From JBKBKC01 sp046294265 (lineage in GTDB: Bacteria; Pseudomonadota; Alphaproteobacteria; Rhodobacterales; Rhodobacteraceae), in NCBI GenBank assembly GCA_046294265.1, contig JBKBKC010000009.1, positions 1 through 64,000 of the forward strand: DNA of 64,000 nucleotides, in the 5' to 3' direction. Positions 8,284 through 16,280 of this stretch are shown here, one piece after another. The notes below the pieces were generated by a model that searched no databases, was not told the origin of the DNA, and saw nothing but the letters and a program-made list of their open reading frames with translations. The translations under genes and the position numbers were made by a program. The first letter of the stretch is position 1; each line of letters starts with the position of its first letter.

Positions 8284-8751
8284 ATGGCCGGGCTGTATTT
8301 CGATGAACTCACGGTCGGGCAGACCTTTCGGCATGCCTTGCGCCGCACCATCACCGAGATGGACAACGTGCTGTTCTCGGCGATGACGCACAATCCGGCG
8401 CTGCTGCATCTGGATGAGGAATACTGCAAGACCGAAACCGAATTCGGCCAGCGCATCGTCAACTCCGCCTTTACCCTCGGCCTGATGGTGGGCATCTCGG
8501 TTGGAGACACCACGCTGGGAACGGCGGTGGCCAACCTGGGCTGGGATGAGGTGCGCTTTCCCCGGCCGCTGTTCCACGGCGACACGATCCGGGTGGAAAC
8601 CGAGGTGCTGGAACTGCGCGACAGCCGGTCGCGCCCCAATGCGGGCATCGTGACCTACCAGCACCGCGCCTACAACCAGCATGGGGAACTTGTGGCCTCG
8701 TGCAAGCGGTCGGGGCTGCAGTTGAAACGCCCCGCCGAGGCCGGGGCATGA
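8284..8751 (+). CDS. MaoC-like dehydratase, hot-dog fold
   Basis: At 155 residues this is the size of a single hot-dog domain. The segment FSAMTHNPALLHLDEEYC has the Asn and His spacing of the hydratase-2/MaoC active site (D/N-x4-H). VNSAFTLGLMVGI and FHGDTIRVETEVL are further MaoC motifs. Such proteins hydrate enoyl-CoA thioesters; the exact acyl-CoA is unknown. Its stop overlaps the start of the CitE-like gene by ATGA, so the two are translationally coupled and probably act on consecutive CoA thioesters. It is much shorter than the 340-residue mesaconyl-CoA hydratase of Rhodobacter. A G-rich stretch precedes the ATG. Confidence 0.85.
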   Translation: MAGLYFDELTVGQTFRHALRRTITEMDNVLFSAMTHNPALLHLDEEYCKTETEFGQRIVNSAFTLGLMVGISVGDTTLGTAVANLGWDEVRFPRPLFHGDTIRVETEVLELRDSRSRPNAGIVTYQHRAYNQHGELVASCKRSGLQLKRPAEAGA

Positions 8752-9641
8752 CCCCGCGATCCTGGCTGTTCGTTCCGGGCGACAGCGCGCGCAAGCTGGC
8801 GCGGGCGGACGGGTCAGGGGCCGATGCGATCATCCTCGACCTTGAGGATTCGGTGGCACCCGAAGCCAAGGCGGCGGCGCGCGCGCGGGTTCTGGCGCAT
8901 CTGTCGGCGCGGCCGCGTGAGGGGCGCGTGCCGCTGCTTTATGTGCGGGTCAACCCGCTGGCCGAGGGTGCGCTGGCCGATCTGGCGGCGGTCATGCCCG
9001 GTGCGCCGGACGGCATCATGATCCCCAAGACGACCTGCGCGGATGACGTTCGGGTGCTGTCGCTGTGGCTGGATGCGTTCGAGGCGGCGCATAGGCTGCC
9101 GGGCGGCGAAACGCGCGTCCTGCCTGTGGCCACTGAAACCGCGGCAGGCACGCTGCGGTTGATGGAATTCGCCGAGCTGGCGCTGCCACGTCTGGCAGGG
9201 CTGACCTGGGGGGCCGAGGACCTCTCGGCGGCGCTGGGAGCCGCGACCAACCTCGATCCCGTCACGGGCGACTGGGCGCTGGTCTATCGGATGGCGCGGG
9301 CGCAGGTGCTGCTCGCGGCGCGCGCCGCGGGGGTGGCGGCCATCGACACGCTGCAGGCTGATTTTCGCGACGAGGCGGGCCTGCGCCAGTCATCCGCGCG
9401 CGCGCAGGCCGAGGGGTTTTCGGGCCGTCTGGCCATCCACCCCGCACAGGTGGCCCCCATCAACGCCGCCTTTGCGCCCACGCCCGAGGCCGTGGCCCAT
9501 GCCCGCCGCGTGGTGGCGGCCTTTGCGGCACAGCCGGGCACGGGGGCAGTGGGGCTGGACGGGCGGATGATCGACATTCCTCACCTGAAACAGGCCCGCC
9601 ATGTGCTGGCGCTGCATGAGGCGATCGCTGCGCGGGGCTGA
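8748..9641 (+). CDS. HpcH/HpaI-CitE family CoA ester lyase or thioesterase
   Basis: This 297-residue TIM-barrel protein opens RSWLFVPGDSARKLARA, contains DLEDSV, and has the metal-binding segment LTWGAEDLSAALGA in which the Glu and Asp coordinate Mg in CitE/malyl-CoA lyases. C-terminal GRLAIHPAQV and a late HLKQARHVL segment are also typical. Family members cleave citramalyl-, malyl- or methylmalyl-CoA, or, as Mcl2 in Rhodobacter sphaeroides, hydrolyse (S)-malyl-CoA. The coupling to a MaoC protein fits either role. Sequence alone does not separate the lyase from the thioesterase. Confidence 0.82.
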   Translation: MTPRSWLFVPGDSARKLARADGSGADAIILDLEDSVAPEAKAAARARVLAHLSARPREGRVPLLYVRVNPLAEGALADLAAVMPGAPDGIMIPKTTCADDVRVLSLWLDAFEAAHRLPGGETRVLPVATETAAGTLRLMEFAELALPRLAGLTWGAEDLSAALGAATNLDPVTGDWALVYRMARAQVLLAARAAGVAAIDTLQADFRDEAGLRQSSARAQAEGFSGRLAIHPAQVAPINAAFAPTPEAVAHARRVVAAFAAQPGTGAVGLDGRMIDIPHLKQARHVLALHEAIAARG

Positions 9642-10038
9642 CCTGCTGGCGATCCTGAACCAGCCTGGGCCGCGCATGCGTGCCCATCCCGCAAGCCCAT
9701 CGCGCAAGCCAGGTAACGAGGGGTCTTGCCAGACGCCCGCGGGCCATCGACATTGGCAAGGGCAGCTGCGCAATCAGGCGGTAACCGCCAGTGCAACAGT
9801 TCGACACGGCGATCGCGGTGACCGATCCGGGGCGGCAGAAGCTGGACCGGGCGCCAGGCCCATTCCCCCCGCAGACCGGCGAGGTGCGCCATTTTCCTGT
9901 CTTGCCGACGCAAGGTCGCGCCAGGCCAAGCTTGCGCAAGCCCTGAACCCGTGACCATGCCTTCCCCCTGGCCGCAGCCCGCGACACAGAACCGTCGCGC
10001 AGCGCCCCTATCGAAGGCGAACAAAGAGGGGAAACGAC
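9642..10038. other. 397-base stretch with no recognisable gene
   Basis: Between the CitE-like gene and the broken HAD-like gene I find no protein-like reading frame on either strand and no RNA gene. Long open frames on both strands look like GC-rich noise, lack family motifs and have no ribosome binding sites. It could be heavily decayed coding DNA, since both features downstream are pseudogenes. Confidence 0.5.
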
Positions 10039-10633
10039 CTGCGCGCCGTCATCTTCGGATCCCTCGGGATCCTGGCCGAAACCTCTGACCTGCAACGCCA
10101 GGCCTTCGACGCGGCCTTTCGCGAAGCCGGGCTGGACCGGGACTGGACCGAACCGGTCTATCGCGCGATGCTGGGCCGCCCGGGCGGGCAGGACCGGATC
10201 GCTGCCCATGCGGCGGCCCTTGGGGTGACGGTGGACGCCGCCGCCCTGCATGCCGCGAAAAGCCGCCACTTTGCCGCCCGTCTGGCCAAGGGTGTGCCAT
10301 TGCGCGACGGGGTGGCGCAGGCGATGGACTGGGCTGCGGGGCGGGGCATTGAGATGGCCTTCGCGTCGTCCACCGCACCGGGGATCGTGGACGGGGTGCT
10401 GGCTGCGACCGCGCTTGACCGGGGCCCGTTTTGCCGTGGTGCTGGACGCCCGCGACGTGGCGCGCAGCAAGCCTGCAACAGGTATCGACCATGTGGCGCT
10501 GGAGCGTCTTGGCCTTGCGCCGCATCACGCGCTCGCGGTCGAGGATGATCGCAAGGGGCTGGCCGCCGACCTGTCCTGTATCACCTTTCCCGGCGCGCTG
10601 CACGACCCCGCCGCTTTTGCCGGGCGCTTGCAG
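10039..10633 (+). pseudogene. HAD-like hydrolase, frameshifted and lacking a normal start
   Basis: The first segment reads like a HAD subfamily IA (CbbY/phosphoglycolate-phosphatase-like) protein, with a helical cap (LGRPGGQDRIAAHAAALGV) and the second motif AFASSTAPGIVDG. A single-base insertion in the GGGG run at 10421-10424 moves the rest to another frame. There the protein continues FAVVLDARDV, ARSKPATG (motif III region) and LAVEDDRKGL (motif IV, acidic). The expected start codon is CTG at 10039 after GAGGGGAAACGAC; there is no ATG. The DxDGT nucleophile motif is replaced by FGSLGILAE; I recall Rhodobacterales relatives with FGSIG here, so that change may be ancestral. No in-frame stop is visible where the family should end (about 10633). 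Confidence 0.75.
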
Positions 10634-11291
10634 TGCAGACACGGCTTGGCCTTGCAGCGGTGCTACCGCGCCCGTGACGATACCCAGCCGATGCGTGGCA
10701 TGTCCCAGAAGGTCACCCATGTCGAACCACTCCCCCCCCCGCGTGCATGGCGGCGCTGGACCAGCGTTTCGCCCGCCCGCGCAACGTGGCCCGCCATCTT
10801 TGACGCCAGGATGATCGGTGCCGTGGCAGCCATGATGCGCAATCGGATTGTGGCAAAGGCGGATGTCGTCCGCGACGGCGAAACCGCCCGTGCCAGCCGG
10901 GCGACCTGCATCAAAGATCGCGACGTCGGGTTCGGAGGCGACGGCCCGCGCAAAGCGCCCGCTGACATCAGGCGCTTCCCCGGCTGTCTGGACGGTTTCG
11001 TCAGTCTGGGCGGCGCCCTCGGCAAGCCTCGTCAATGTGCGGGGGAGAGGTCAAATCGCACGGGCGCACGAGGGTCACCTCGCCCGGTGTCGGATCCCTG
11101 TTCCCGAAAAACGCGGGGCGACCGTCATGTGTGGTCAGAGGGTTGTCCGCCTGCACATCGGCGCGGCCGGTGACTGGCTCTGCGGCGACTCCGCCTGTCA
11201 CCACGAAACTGTGGCGGCGTTGCGCGGCAAGGGCGCGCCACGTCTTTTCGGCGCGGAACTGGAAACCGCCACAGACGCGCGCGCGACGCCC
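10634..11291. other. 658-base stretch without an intact gene
   Basis: No intact gene is seen. The minus strand has protein-like segments in different frames, for example GRPAFFGNRDPTPGEVTLVRP-like residues near 11040-11140 and CHNPIAHHGCHGTDHPG near 10810-10860. These may be pieces of a decayed gene upstream of the HAD-like remnant, but I cannot name the family. A run of ten C residues occurs near 10731-10740. The 3' end meets the convergent end of the HisD-like gene in an AGGCGCGCCT palindrome. Confidence 0.4.
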
Positions 11292-12584
11292 TTAAAGGCG
11301 CGCCTGTAACCGGTCTAGCCGCAGTTGTGCCGCGCGGCGGTGCCCCTCCAGCCCTTCGGACGCGCTTTGCCGCACGGCGGACGGGGCAACGGCCCGCACG
11401 CCGCGCGCATCCAGCCACTGATGCGTGGCGATCTTCACATAGGCCCCCACCCACAGGCCCCCGGTATAGCGCCCCGCCGCCATGGTGGGCAGCGTATGGT
11501 TTGTGCCCGAGCATTTGTCGGAATAGACCACGCTCGCCATCTCGCCGATGAAGAGAGAGCCATAGTTGCGCAGCCGTTTCGCCATCCCCTGCGGGTCTGC
11601 CGTGTGCACCTGCAGGTGCTCGGCCGCGATAAGGTCGGAATAGGCGATCATCGCGGCCTCGCTGTCGCAGACGACAATCTCGCCATAATCGCGCCAGGCC
11701 GGGGCCGCGACCGGGGCGGTGGAGAGCGTGGCAAGCTGTGCCTCCACCTCTGCCAGCACCGCCGCCGCCAGCACCGCATCGGTGGTGATCAGCCCGACGC
11801 GGGTGCGCACGTCATGTTCCGCCTGCGCCAGAAGGTCGGTGGCGATCATCTCGGCGTCGCCCGTGTGGTCGGCCAGCACGAAGATCTCGGATGGCCCGGC
11901 CAGCTGGTCGATCCCCACGGGGCCGAACACCTGGCGCTTGGCCTCGTTCACGAAGGCATTGCCGGGCCCAACGATCTTGTTCACCCGCGGCACGGTTTCG
12001 GTGCCATAGGCCATGGCCGCAATCGCCTGCGCGCCACCGATGCGGAAAATCCGGTCAGCGCCGGACAGGTGGCACCCCGCGATCATGGCGCGGTGCGCAT
12101 TGGGCGGCAGACAGGCCACCACCTGGTCCACCCCGGCCACCTTGGCCGGCACGATGGTCATGATCGGCGCAGACAACAGCGGGAACCGCCCCCCCGGGAC
12201 ATAGCAGCCCACGGTTTCAATCGGGATCACCCGGTGCCCCATGAACACGCCGGGCAGGATTTCCACCTCCAGCGGCAGGATGGTGGCCAGTTGCGCCTCG
12301 GCGAACTTGCGCACGTTGTCGATCGCGAATTCGGTGTCGGCGCGTGTCTGTGGGTCAAGCGCGGCCACGGCGGCCAGCCTGTCCTCGACGGACACCTCGA
12401 ACACTTCCAACTCAGCCTTGTCGAACCGGACGGAGCAGTCGCGCACGGCGGCATCGCCACGGTCGCGCACGGCGGCCAGGATCTCTTGCACAACCCCCTC
12501 GACCGAGGAGGTATCGGTTGCCGCGTTGCGCGCGGGTGCCTTCGTCCAGGTCAGTCCCTCCGGAAGGGGATGGGGGCCGGTCAT
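11292..12584 (-). CDS. Histidinol dehydrogenase-family protein (HisD paralogue, possibly HpsN-like)
   Basis: This 430-residue NAD-dependent dehydrogenase of the HisD fold retains the zinc and catalytic pattern: QAEHDVRTRVG, AEHLQVHT, the Asp in YSDKCSGTNHTLPT and a late His in EGLEGHRRAAQ. The cofactor segment is ETVGCYVPGGRFPLL. The flanking genes are not histidine biosynthetic, and the N-terminus differs from true Rhodobacter HisD. It looks like the paralogous group containing HpsN, which oxidises (R)-2,3-dihydroxypropanesulfonate. The substrate is therefore unproven. Start at 12584 is supported by GGAGA 9 bases upstream, whereas the frame extends to 12647. It appears intact although its neighbours on both sides are broken. 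Confidence 0.75.
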   Translation of the reverse strand: MTGPHPLPEGLTWTKAPARNAATDTSSVEGVVQEILAAVRDRGDAAVRDCSVRFDKAELEVFEVSVEDRLAAVAALDPQTRADTEFAIDNVRKFAEAQLATILPLEVEILPGVFMGHRVIPIETVGCYVPGGRFPLLSAPIMTIVPAKVAGVDQVVACLPPNAHRAMIAGCHLSGADRIFRIGGAQAIAAMAYGTETVPRVNKIVGPGNAFVNEAKRQVFGPVGIDQLAGPSEIFVLADHTGDAEMIATDLLAQAEHDVRTRVGLITTDAVLAAAVLAEVEAQLATLSTAPVAAPAWRDYGEIVVCDSEAAMIAYSDLIAAEHLQVHTADPQGMAKRLRNYGSLFIGEMASVVYSDKCSGTNHTLPTMAAGRYTGGLWVGAYVKIATHQWLDARGVRAVAPSAVRQSASEGLEGHRRAAQLRLDRLQARL

Positions 12585-12797
12585 GCTCGTCTGTCTCCTG
12601 CTGCTCAGCGGCGCGGCGCGCGGGTGGCGCACGGAGATCCCTAACACCTTGCCGGAGCGCCCCCAACCGCTTTCCTGCAGACCGGTTCAACCGGACGGAC
12701 GGACGGTCACCCAGCTGTTTTCCACCTGCCAAGAAGTGGTTGCGTGGAATGCAACTTTGCTAGACCTGCCGGGGCAGAAGCTGGAGCACGCGCAAGG

Positions 12798-13894
12798 ATG
12801 CCGGGTCTTTCCCATGGCTTCACACCCGAAGACGCGCCCGGGACGGCCTTGCGCACCACCGTCCGCGCCCGGCTGTCCGAACTGGCGGAGGTGCCCGCAG
12901 CGGCGATCACAGTGGCGCTCGAGCGGCTGGCCGCGCCAACCTGAAAGTGGCGCGCGGCGCATCCGATGAACGAACAGGCAGGCGCCGAGGCTGCTCTCGC
13001 GCATATCTGGGCGCCGCTGAAACGCGCGATGCCGGATATGGAACGACGCGACACGATGATCCTTGGCGGCTGCTGTCAAGGCCGTAGCTATATTGCTGCC
13101 TTCGGCCAATACTGCGGCACCCTGCGCGGCGACTGGCTGGGCATCCCGGCCACCAACAAGACGGCCTCGCTGCGCTACGGCGAGGGCTTTCAGATCGACG
13201 CGGAAGGCCGCGTGGTGCAGGCCAACCTGTTGTGGGACGTGTTGGACGTGAGGCGTCAGGCGGGCGTCTGGCCGCGGGCCCCATCGCTGGGGGTCGAGGG
13301 GAAGTGGCCCGGACCGCTGACCGGCGATGGCCTGCGGATGGAGCCGTCAGACCCTGCGCGGGGCCGCGCCTGCATCGAGCAGACGTTGCGGATGCACAGC
13401 GCATTGTCCGAACACGACGACCGCGCAAACCTGACCCGCGACGCGCTGATCGCCATGCCGCAGCGCGATTACTGGCACCCTCGGATGATGTGGTATGGCC
13501 CCGCGGGCATCGGCACGACCCGCAGGCTCGACGGGTTCGTGGACTGGCATAAGCTGCCCTTCCGCATCGCGTTCCACCGCCCGCAAGGCACTTTCGGCAA
13601 GGTGACGGCGGAACGCGCGCGGCATGGCGCGGGGCATTCCATCCGCATCGGCGACGGCCCCTATTCGGTCACGGCCGGCTGGTCCTCGGTCTATGCCCTC
13701 CATCTTGGCGGGGGGTTTGCGGGATGCCGCCCTCCGGGCGCTCCGTGTTTATGCGGGTGATGGATTTCTACCTGCACCACGACGGGCTGATCCGCGAGAA
13801 CTGGGGGCCGCTGGACATGTTGGACCTGTTCCGCCAGATGGGCGTCGATCTGCTGGGTCGCATGGCAGGAGTGCTCCGGCGGCCCGCAGCCTGA
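12798..13894 (+). pseudogene. SnoaL-like (NTF2-fold) polyketide-cyclase-type protein, broken by a stop and a frameshift
   Basis: Three pieces join into one family-like protein of about 365 residues. The N-terminal part ends LERLAAPT at an in-frame TGA (12942-12944). The same frame resumes immediately with KWRAAHPMNEQAGAEA, so the TGA most simply replaces a TGG. The body contains WLGIPATNKTASLRYGE and WHPRMMWYGPAGIGTTR, typical of tandem SnoaL/NTF2 cyclase-like proteins in Rhodobacteraceae. One base is missing near 13722-13724 (GGA-TG where GGA-ATG is needed). After it the C-terminus continues as MDFYLHHDGLIRENWGPLD to a natural stop at 13892-13894. The exact start is uncertain. It is divergent from the HisD-like gene, a likely former partner. 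Confidence 0.78.
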
Positions 13895-14216
13895 TCGGTC
13901 AGGTGCGCGAACGGTCCTTTCGCAAATCGGAATGTGGGTCTTTCAGGTCTGGCGAACGCGCGGGTCGGGGCCATGGCGCGGCGTCGCAGGCTTGCAGGAA
14001 CGGATCATCGCGATCCCTTTGCAGGCAGGGGCGGTTGCGAGGGGACGGGTAACGTGGGATTGGACGCATGGCTTGCGCGGCGGCATGGACGCTTTCACAT
14101 CCGGCCGCATTCCGCCCCTACCTCCGCCCTCCCGCCGCCTTGCACCTTGTTTCCCGCGACATTTGCGCGCTAGAAGCGGGCAAAGGTCAAACGGCACAGC
14201 GCGGGGCAGGACAGAC
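13895..14216. other. 322-base intergenic region upstream of glpX
   Basis: No gene or RNA was recognised. An open frame runs in phase with glpX from about 13932, but its residues look like noise and lack family similarity. The region must hold the glpX promoter; I could not pick out a convincing -35/-10 pair. Confidence 0.45.
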
Positions 14217-15182
14217 ATGGCCGATGCACAGCAATTCCAGGACCGTCTGTTGTCCCTCGGCCTCGCCCGGGTGTCCGAGGCTGCGGCCCTCGCCTCGGCC
14301 CGCCTGATCGGGCGCGGCGATGAAAAGGCCGCCGACCAGGCCGCCGTCAACGCCATGCGCGACCAGCTGAACCTGCTGGACATCGACGGCACCGTGGTCA
14401 TCGGCGAGGGCGAGCGGGACGAGGCCCCGATGCTCTATATCGGCGAGAAGGTCGGCACCGGCAACGGACCCGCAGTGGACATCGCCCTGGACCCGCTGGA
14501 GGGCACGACGCTGACCGCCAAGGACATGCCCAATGCCCTCACGGTCATCGCCATGGCCCCCAGGGGAACCATGCTGCACGCCCCAGATGTCTATATGGAC
14601 AAGCTTGCCATCGGCCCCGCCTACCGCCCCGGAACGGTCACCATGGCAATGACCCCGTCCGAGCGGGTCTCGGCCCTCGCGGCGGCCAAGGGCTGCTCGA
14701 CCGAGGATATCACTGTCTGCGTCCTCGAACGCCCCCGGCACGAAGAGATGATCGCCGAACTGCGCGCCACGGGTGCCGCGATCCGGCTGATCACCGATGG
14801 CGATGTGGCCGGTGTCATGCATTGCGCCGAACCCGAGGTGACGGGGATCGACATGTATATGGGGTCGGGCGGGGCACCGGAGGGGGTGCTGGCCGCGGCC
14901 GCGATGCGCTGCATGGGCGGTCAGTTCTTCGGCCGCCTCCTGTTTCGCAACGAAGATGAGCGCACCCGTGCCAGCAAAGCCGGCATCACCAATTTCGACC
15001 GCGTCTATACCCGCGATGACATGGTGCGCGCCGACGTGATCTTTGCCGCGACCGGGGTCACCAGCGGATCGCTGCTGGCCGGGATCAAGCGCGAGCCGGG
15101 CTGGGTGACCACCGAGACGCTGCTGATGCGGTCGAAAACCGGGTCAGTGCGGCGCATGACCTACCGCAGCCCGGTGAAGTGA
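14217..15182 (+). CDS. glpX: Fructose-1,6-bisphosphatase class II
   Basis: GlpX hydrolyses fructose-1,6-bisphosphate in gluconeogenesis and, in some autotrophs, in the Calvin cycle. The 321-residue protein has the class II signatures GTVVIGEGERDEAPMLYIGE (metal binding), DIALDPLEGTTLTAKDMPNA (the DPLEGT motif shared with inositol phosphatases) and IDMYMGSGGAPEGVLAAAA. Length is as expected. The ATG at 14217 follows AGGA with 5 bases between. The SAICAR synthase gene follows in the same direction after a small hairpin. Confidence 0.95.
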   Translation: MADAQQFQDRLLSLGLARVSEAAALASARLIGRGDEKAADQAAVNAMRDQLNLLDIDGTVVIGEGERDEAPMLYIGEKVGTGNGPAVDIALDPLEGTTLTAKDMPNALTVIAMAPRGTMLHAPDVYMDKLAIGPAYRPGTVTMAMTPSERVSALAAAKGCSTEDITVCVLERPRHEEMIAELRATGAAIRLITDGDVAGVMHCAEPEVTGIDMYMGSGGAPEGVLAAAAMRCMGGQFFGRLLFRNEDERTRASKAGITNFDRVYTRDDMVRADVIFAATGVTSGSLLAGIKREPGWVTTETLLMRSKTGSVRRMTYRSPVK

Positions 15183-15207
15183 ACCCGGTGCCGCAAGACC
15201 GGCGAAA

Positions 15208-15225
15208 CGCGCCCGCAAGGGCGCG
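15208..15225 (+). terminator. GC-rich hairpin between glpX and the SAICAR synthase gene
   Basis: CGCGCCC (15208-15214), loop GCAA (15215-15218) and GGGCGCG (15219-15225) form a perfect 7-bp stem with a GNRA tetraloop. There is no T-tract after it, so it may stabilise the 3' end or attenuate rather than act as a standard intrinsic terminator. Confidence 0.35.
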
Positions 15226-15251
15226 ATGAGCGCCCCCACGTGGACCCTGCC

Positions 15252-16229
15252 ATGATCGACCTTGCCCGCACCCTGCCCCAGGCGCATCTGCCCCTGCCGA
15301 ACCCCTATTTCGGCAAGGTGCGCGATTGCTACGACCTGCCTGCCACCGCCACCCGTCCGGCCGCCCGCCTCTTGATCGCCTCCGACCGGCTCTCGGCCTT
15401 TGACCGCATCCTGGCCGTGATCCCGTGGAAGGGGCAGGTGCTGACCGCCTGTGCGCGGTTCTGGTTCGACGCCACCGCCGACATCTGCCCCAACCACGTG
15501 ATGGGCTGGCCCGACCCCAACGTGACCCTGGGGCGCCACCTGACCATCCTGCCGGTCGAGATCGTGGTGCGCGGTTATCTGGCGGGCACCACCTCCACCT
15601 CGGTCCTCACGATGTATCAGGCAGGCAATCGGCGCATGTATGGCCATACCCTGCCCGAGGGCCTGCGCCCGAACGAGGCCCTGCCCGCCCCGATCATCAC
15701 CCCCACCTCCAAGGAGTTCGACGGTGGCCATGACCAGCCCCTGACCGCCAAAGACATCCTCGCGCGCGGCCTTTTGACGTCCTCGCAATGGGATCAGGTG
15801 TCAGCCCATGCGATGGCGCTGTTCGCCCGTGGCCAGACGATGGCTGCGGCGCGCGGGTTGATCCTCGTCGATACCAAATACGAATTCGGCCTGACGTCGG
15901 AAGGTGACATCCTGCTGGCGGATGAAATCCACACCCCCGACAGCAGCCGCTACTGGCTGGCCTCGGGCTATGCGCAGGCCATGGCAGCGGGCACCCGCCC
16001 CCCGAGTTTCGACAAGGACGTGATCCGCGCCTGGGTCGCCGCGCGCTGCGATCCCTACCGGGATCCGATCCCCGACATTCCGCCCGAGATGATCCGCCAG
16101 ACGGCCCTGACCTATATCGCCGCCGTCGAGGCGATCACCGGCCAGGCCTTTGTCCCGGATAACACGGCCGCCACGCCGCTCGACCGCATCCGCGCCAACC
16201 TTGCCGCCTTCGCCGACGGCGCGTGGTGA
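15252..16229 (+). CDS. purC: Phosphoribosylaminoimidazole-succinocarboxamide synthase (long form)
   Basis: The enzyme condenses CAIR with aspartate using ATP in purine synthesis. Motifs seen are GKVRDCYDL (ATP-binding loop), IASDRLSAFDRIL, VEIVVRGYLAGT and LVDTKYEFG followed by DEIHTPDSSRYW, the classic SAICAR synthase end motif. At 325 residues it is the longer, eukaryote-like type, different from the 240-residue PurC usually found with purS/purQ. Rhodobacterales often carry both; whether this genome has a second one is not visible. I chose ATG 15252; GTG at 15240 is an alternative. Confidence 0.9.
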   Translation: MIDLARTLPQAHLPLPNPYFGKVRDCYDLPATATRPAARLLIASDRLSAFDRILAVIPWKGQVLTACARFWFDATADICPNHVMGWPDPNVTLGRHLTILPVEIVVRGYLAGTTSTSVLTMYQAGNRRMYGHTLPEGLRPNEALPAPIITPTSKEFDGGHDQPLTAKDILARGLLTSSQWDQVSAHAMALFARGQTMAAARGLILVDTKYEFGLTSEGDILLADEIHTPDSSRYWLASGYAQAMAAGTRPPSFDKDVIRAWVAARCDPYRDPIPDIPPEMIRQTALTYIAAVEAITGQAFVPDNTAATPLDRIRANLAAFADGAW

Positions 16230-16280
16230 CAAACCCCGGTTGTTGGCGCTAACACAAGGCAAACCAAGGGGGACACCGCG

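Noticed and set aside
11280..11310. Plus-strand gene ending KARL at 11307
   Set aside because: The apparent C-terminus is created by the AGGCGCGCCT palindrome at the end of the HisD-like gene; the preceding residues show no family similarity.
11292..12584. Histidine-biosynthesis hisD
   Set aside because: No other his genes are nearby and the protein N-terminus fits the paralogous dehydrogenase group better, so I did not assign the symbol.
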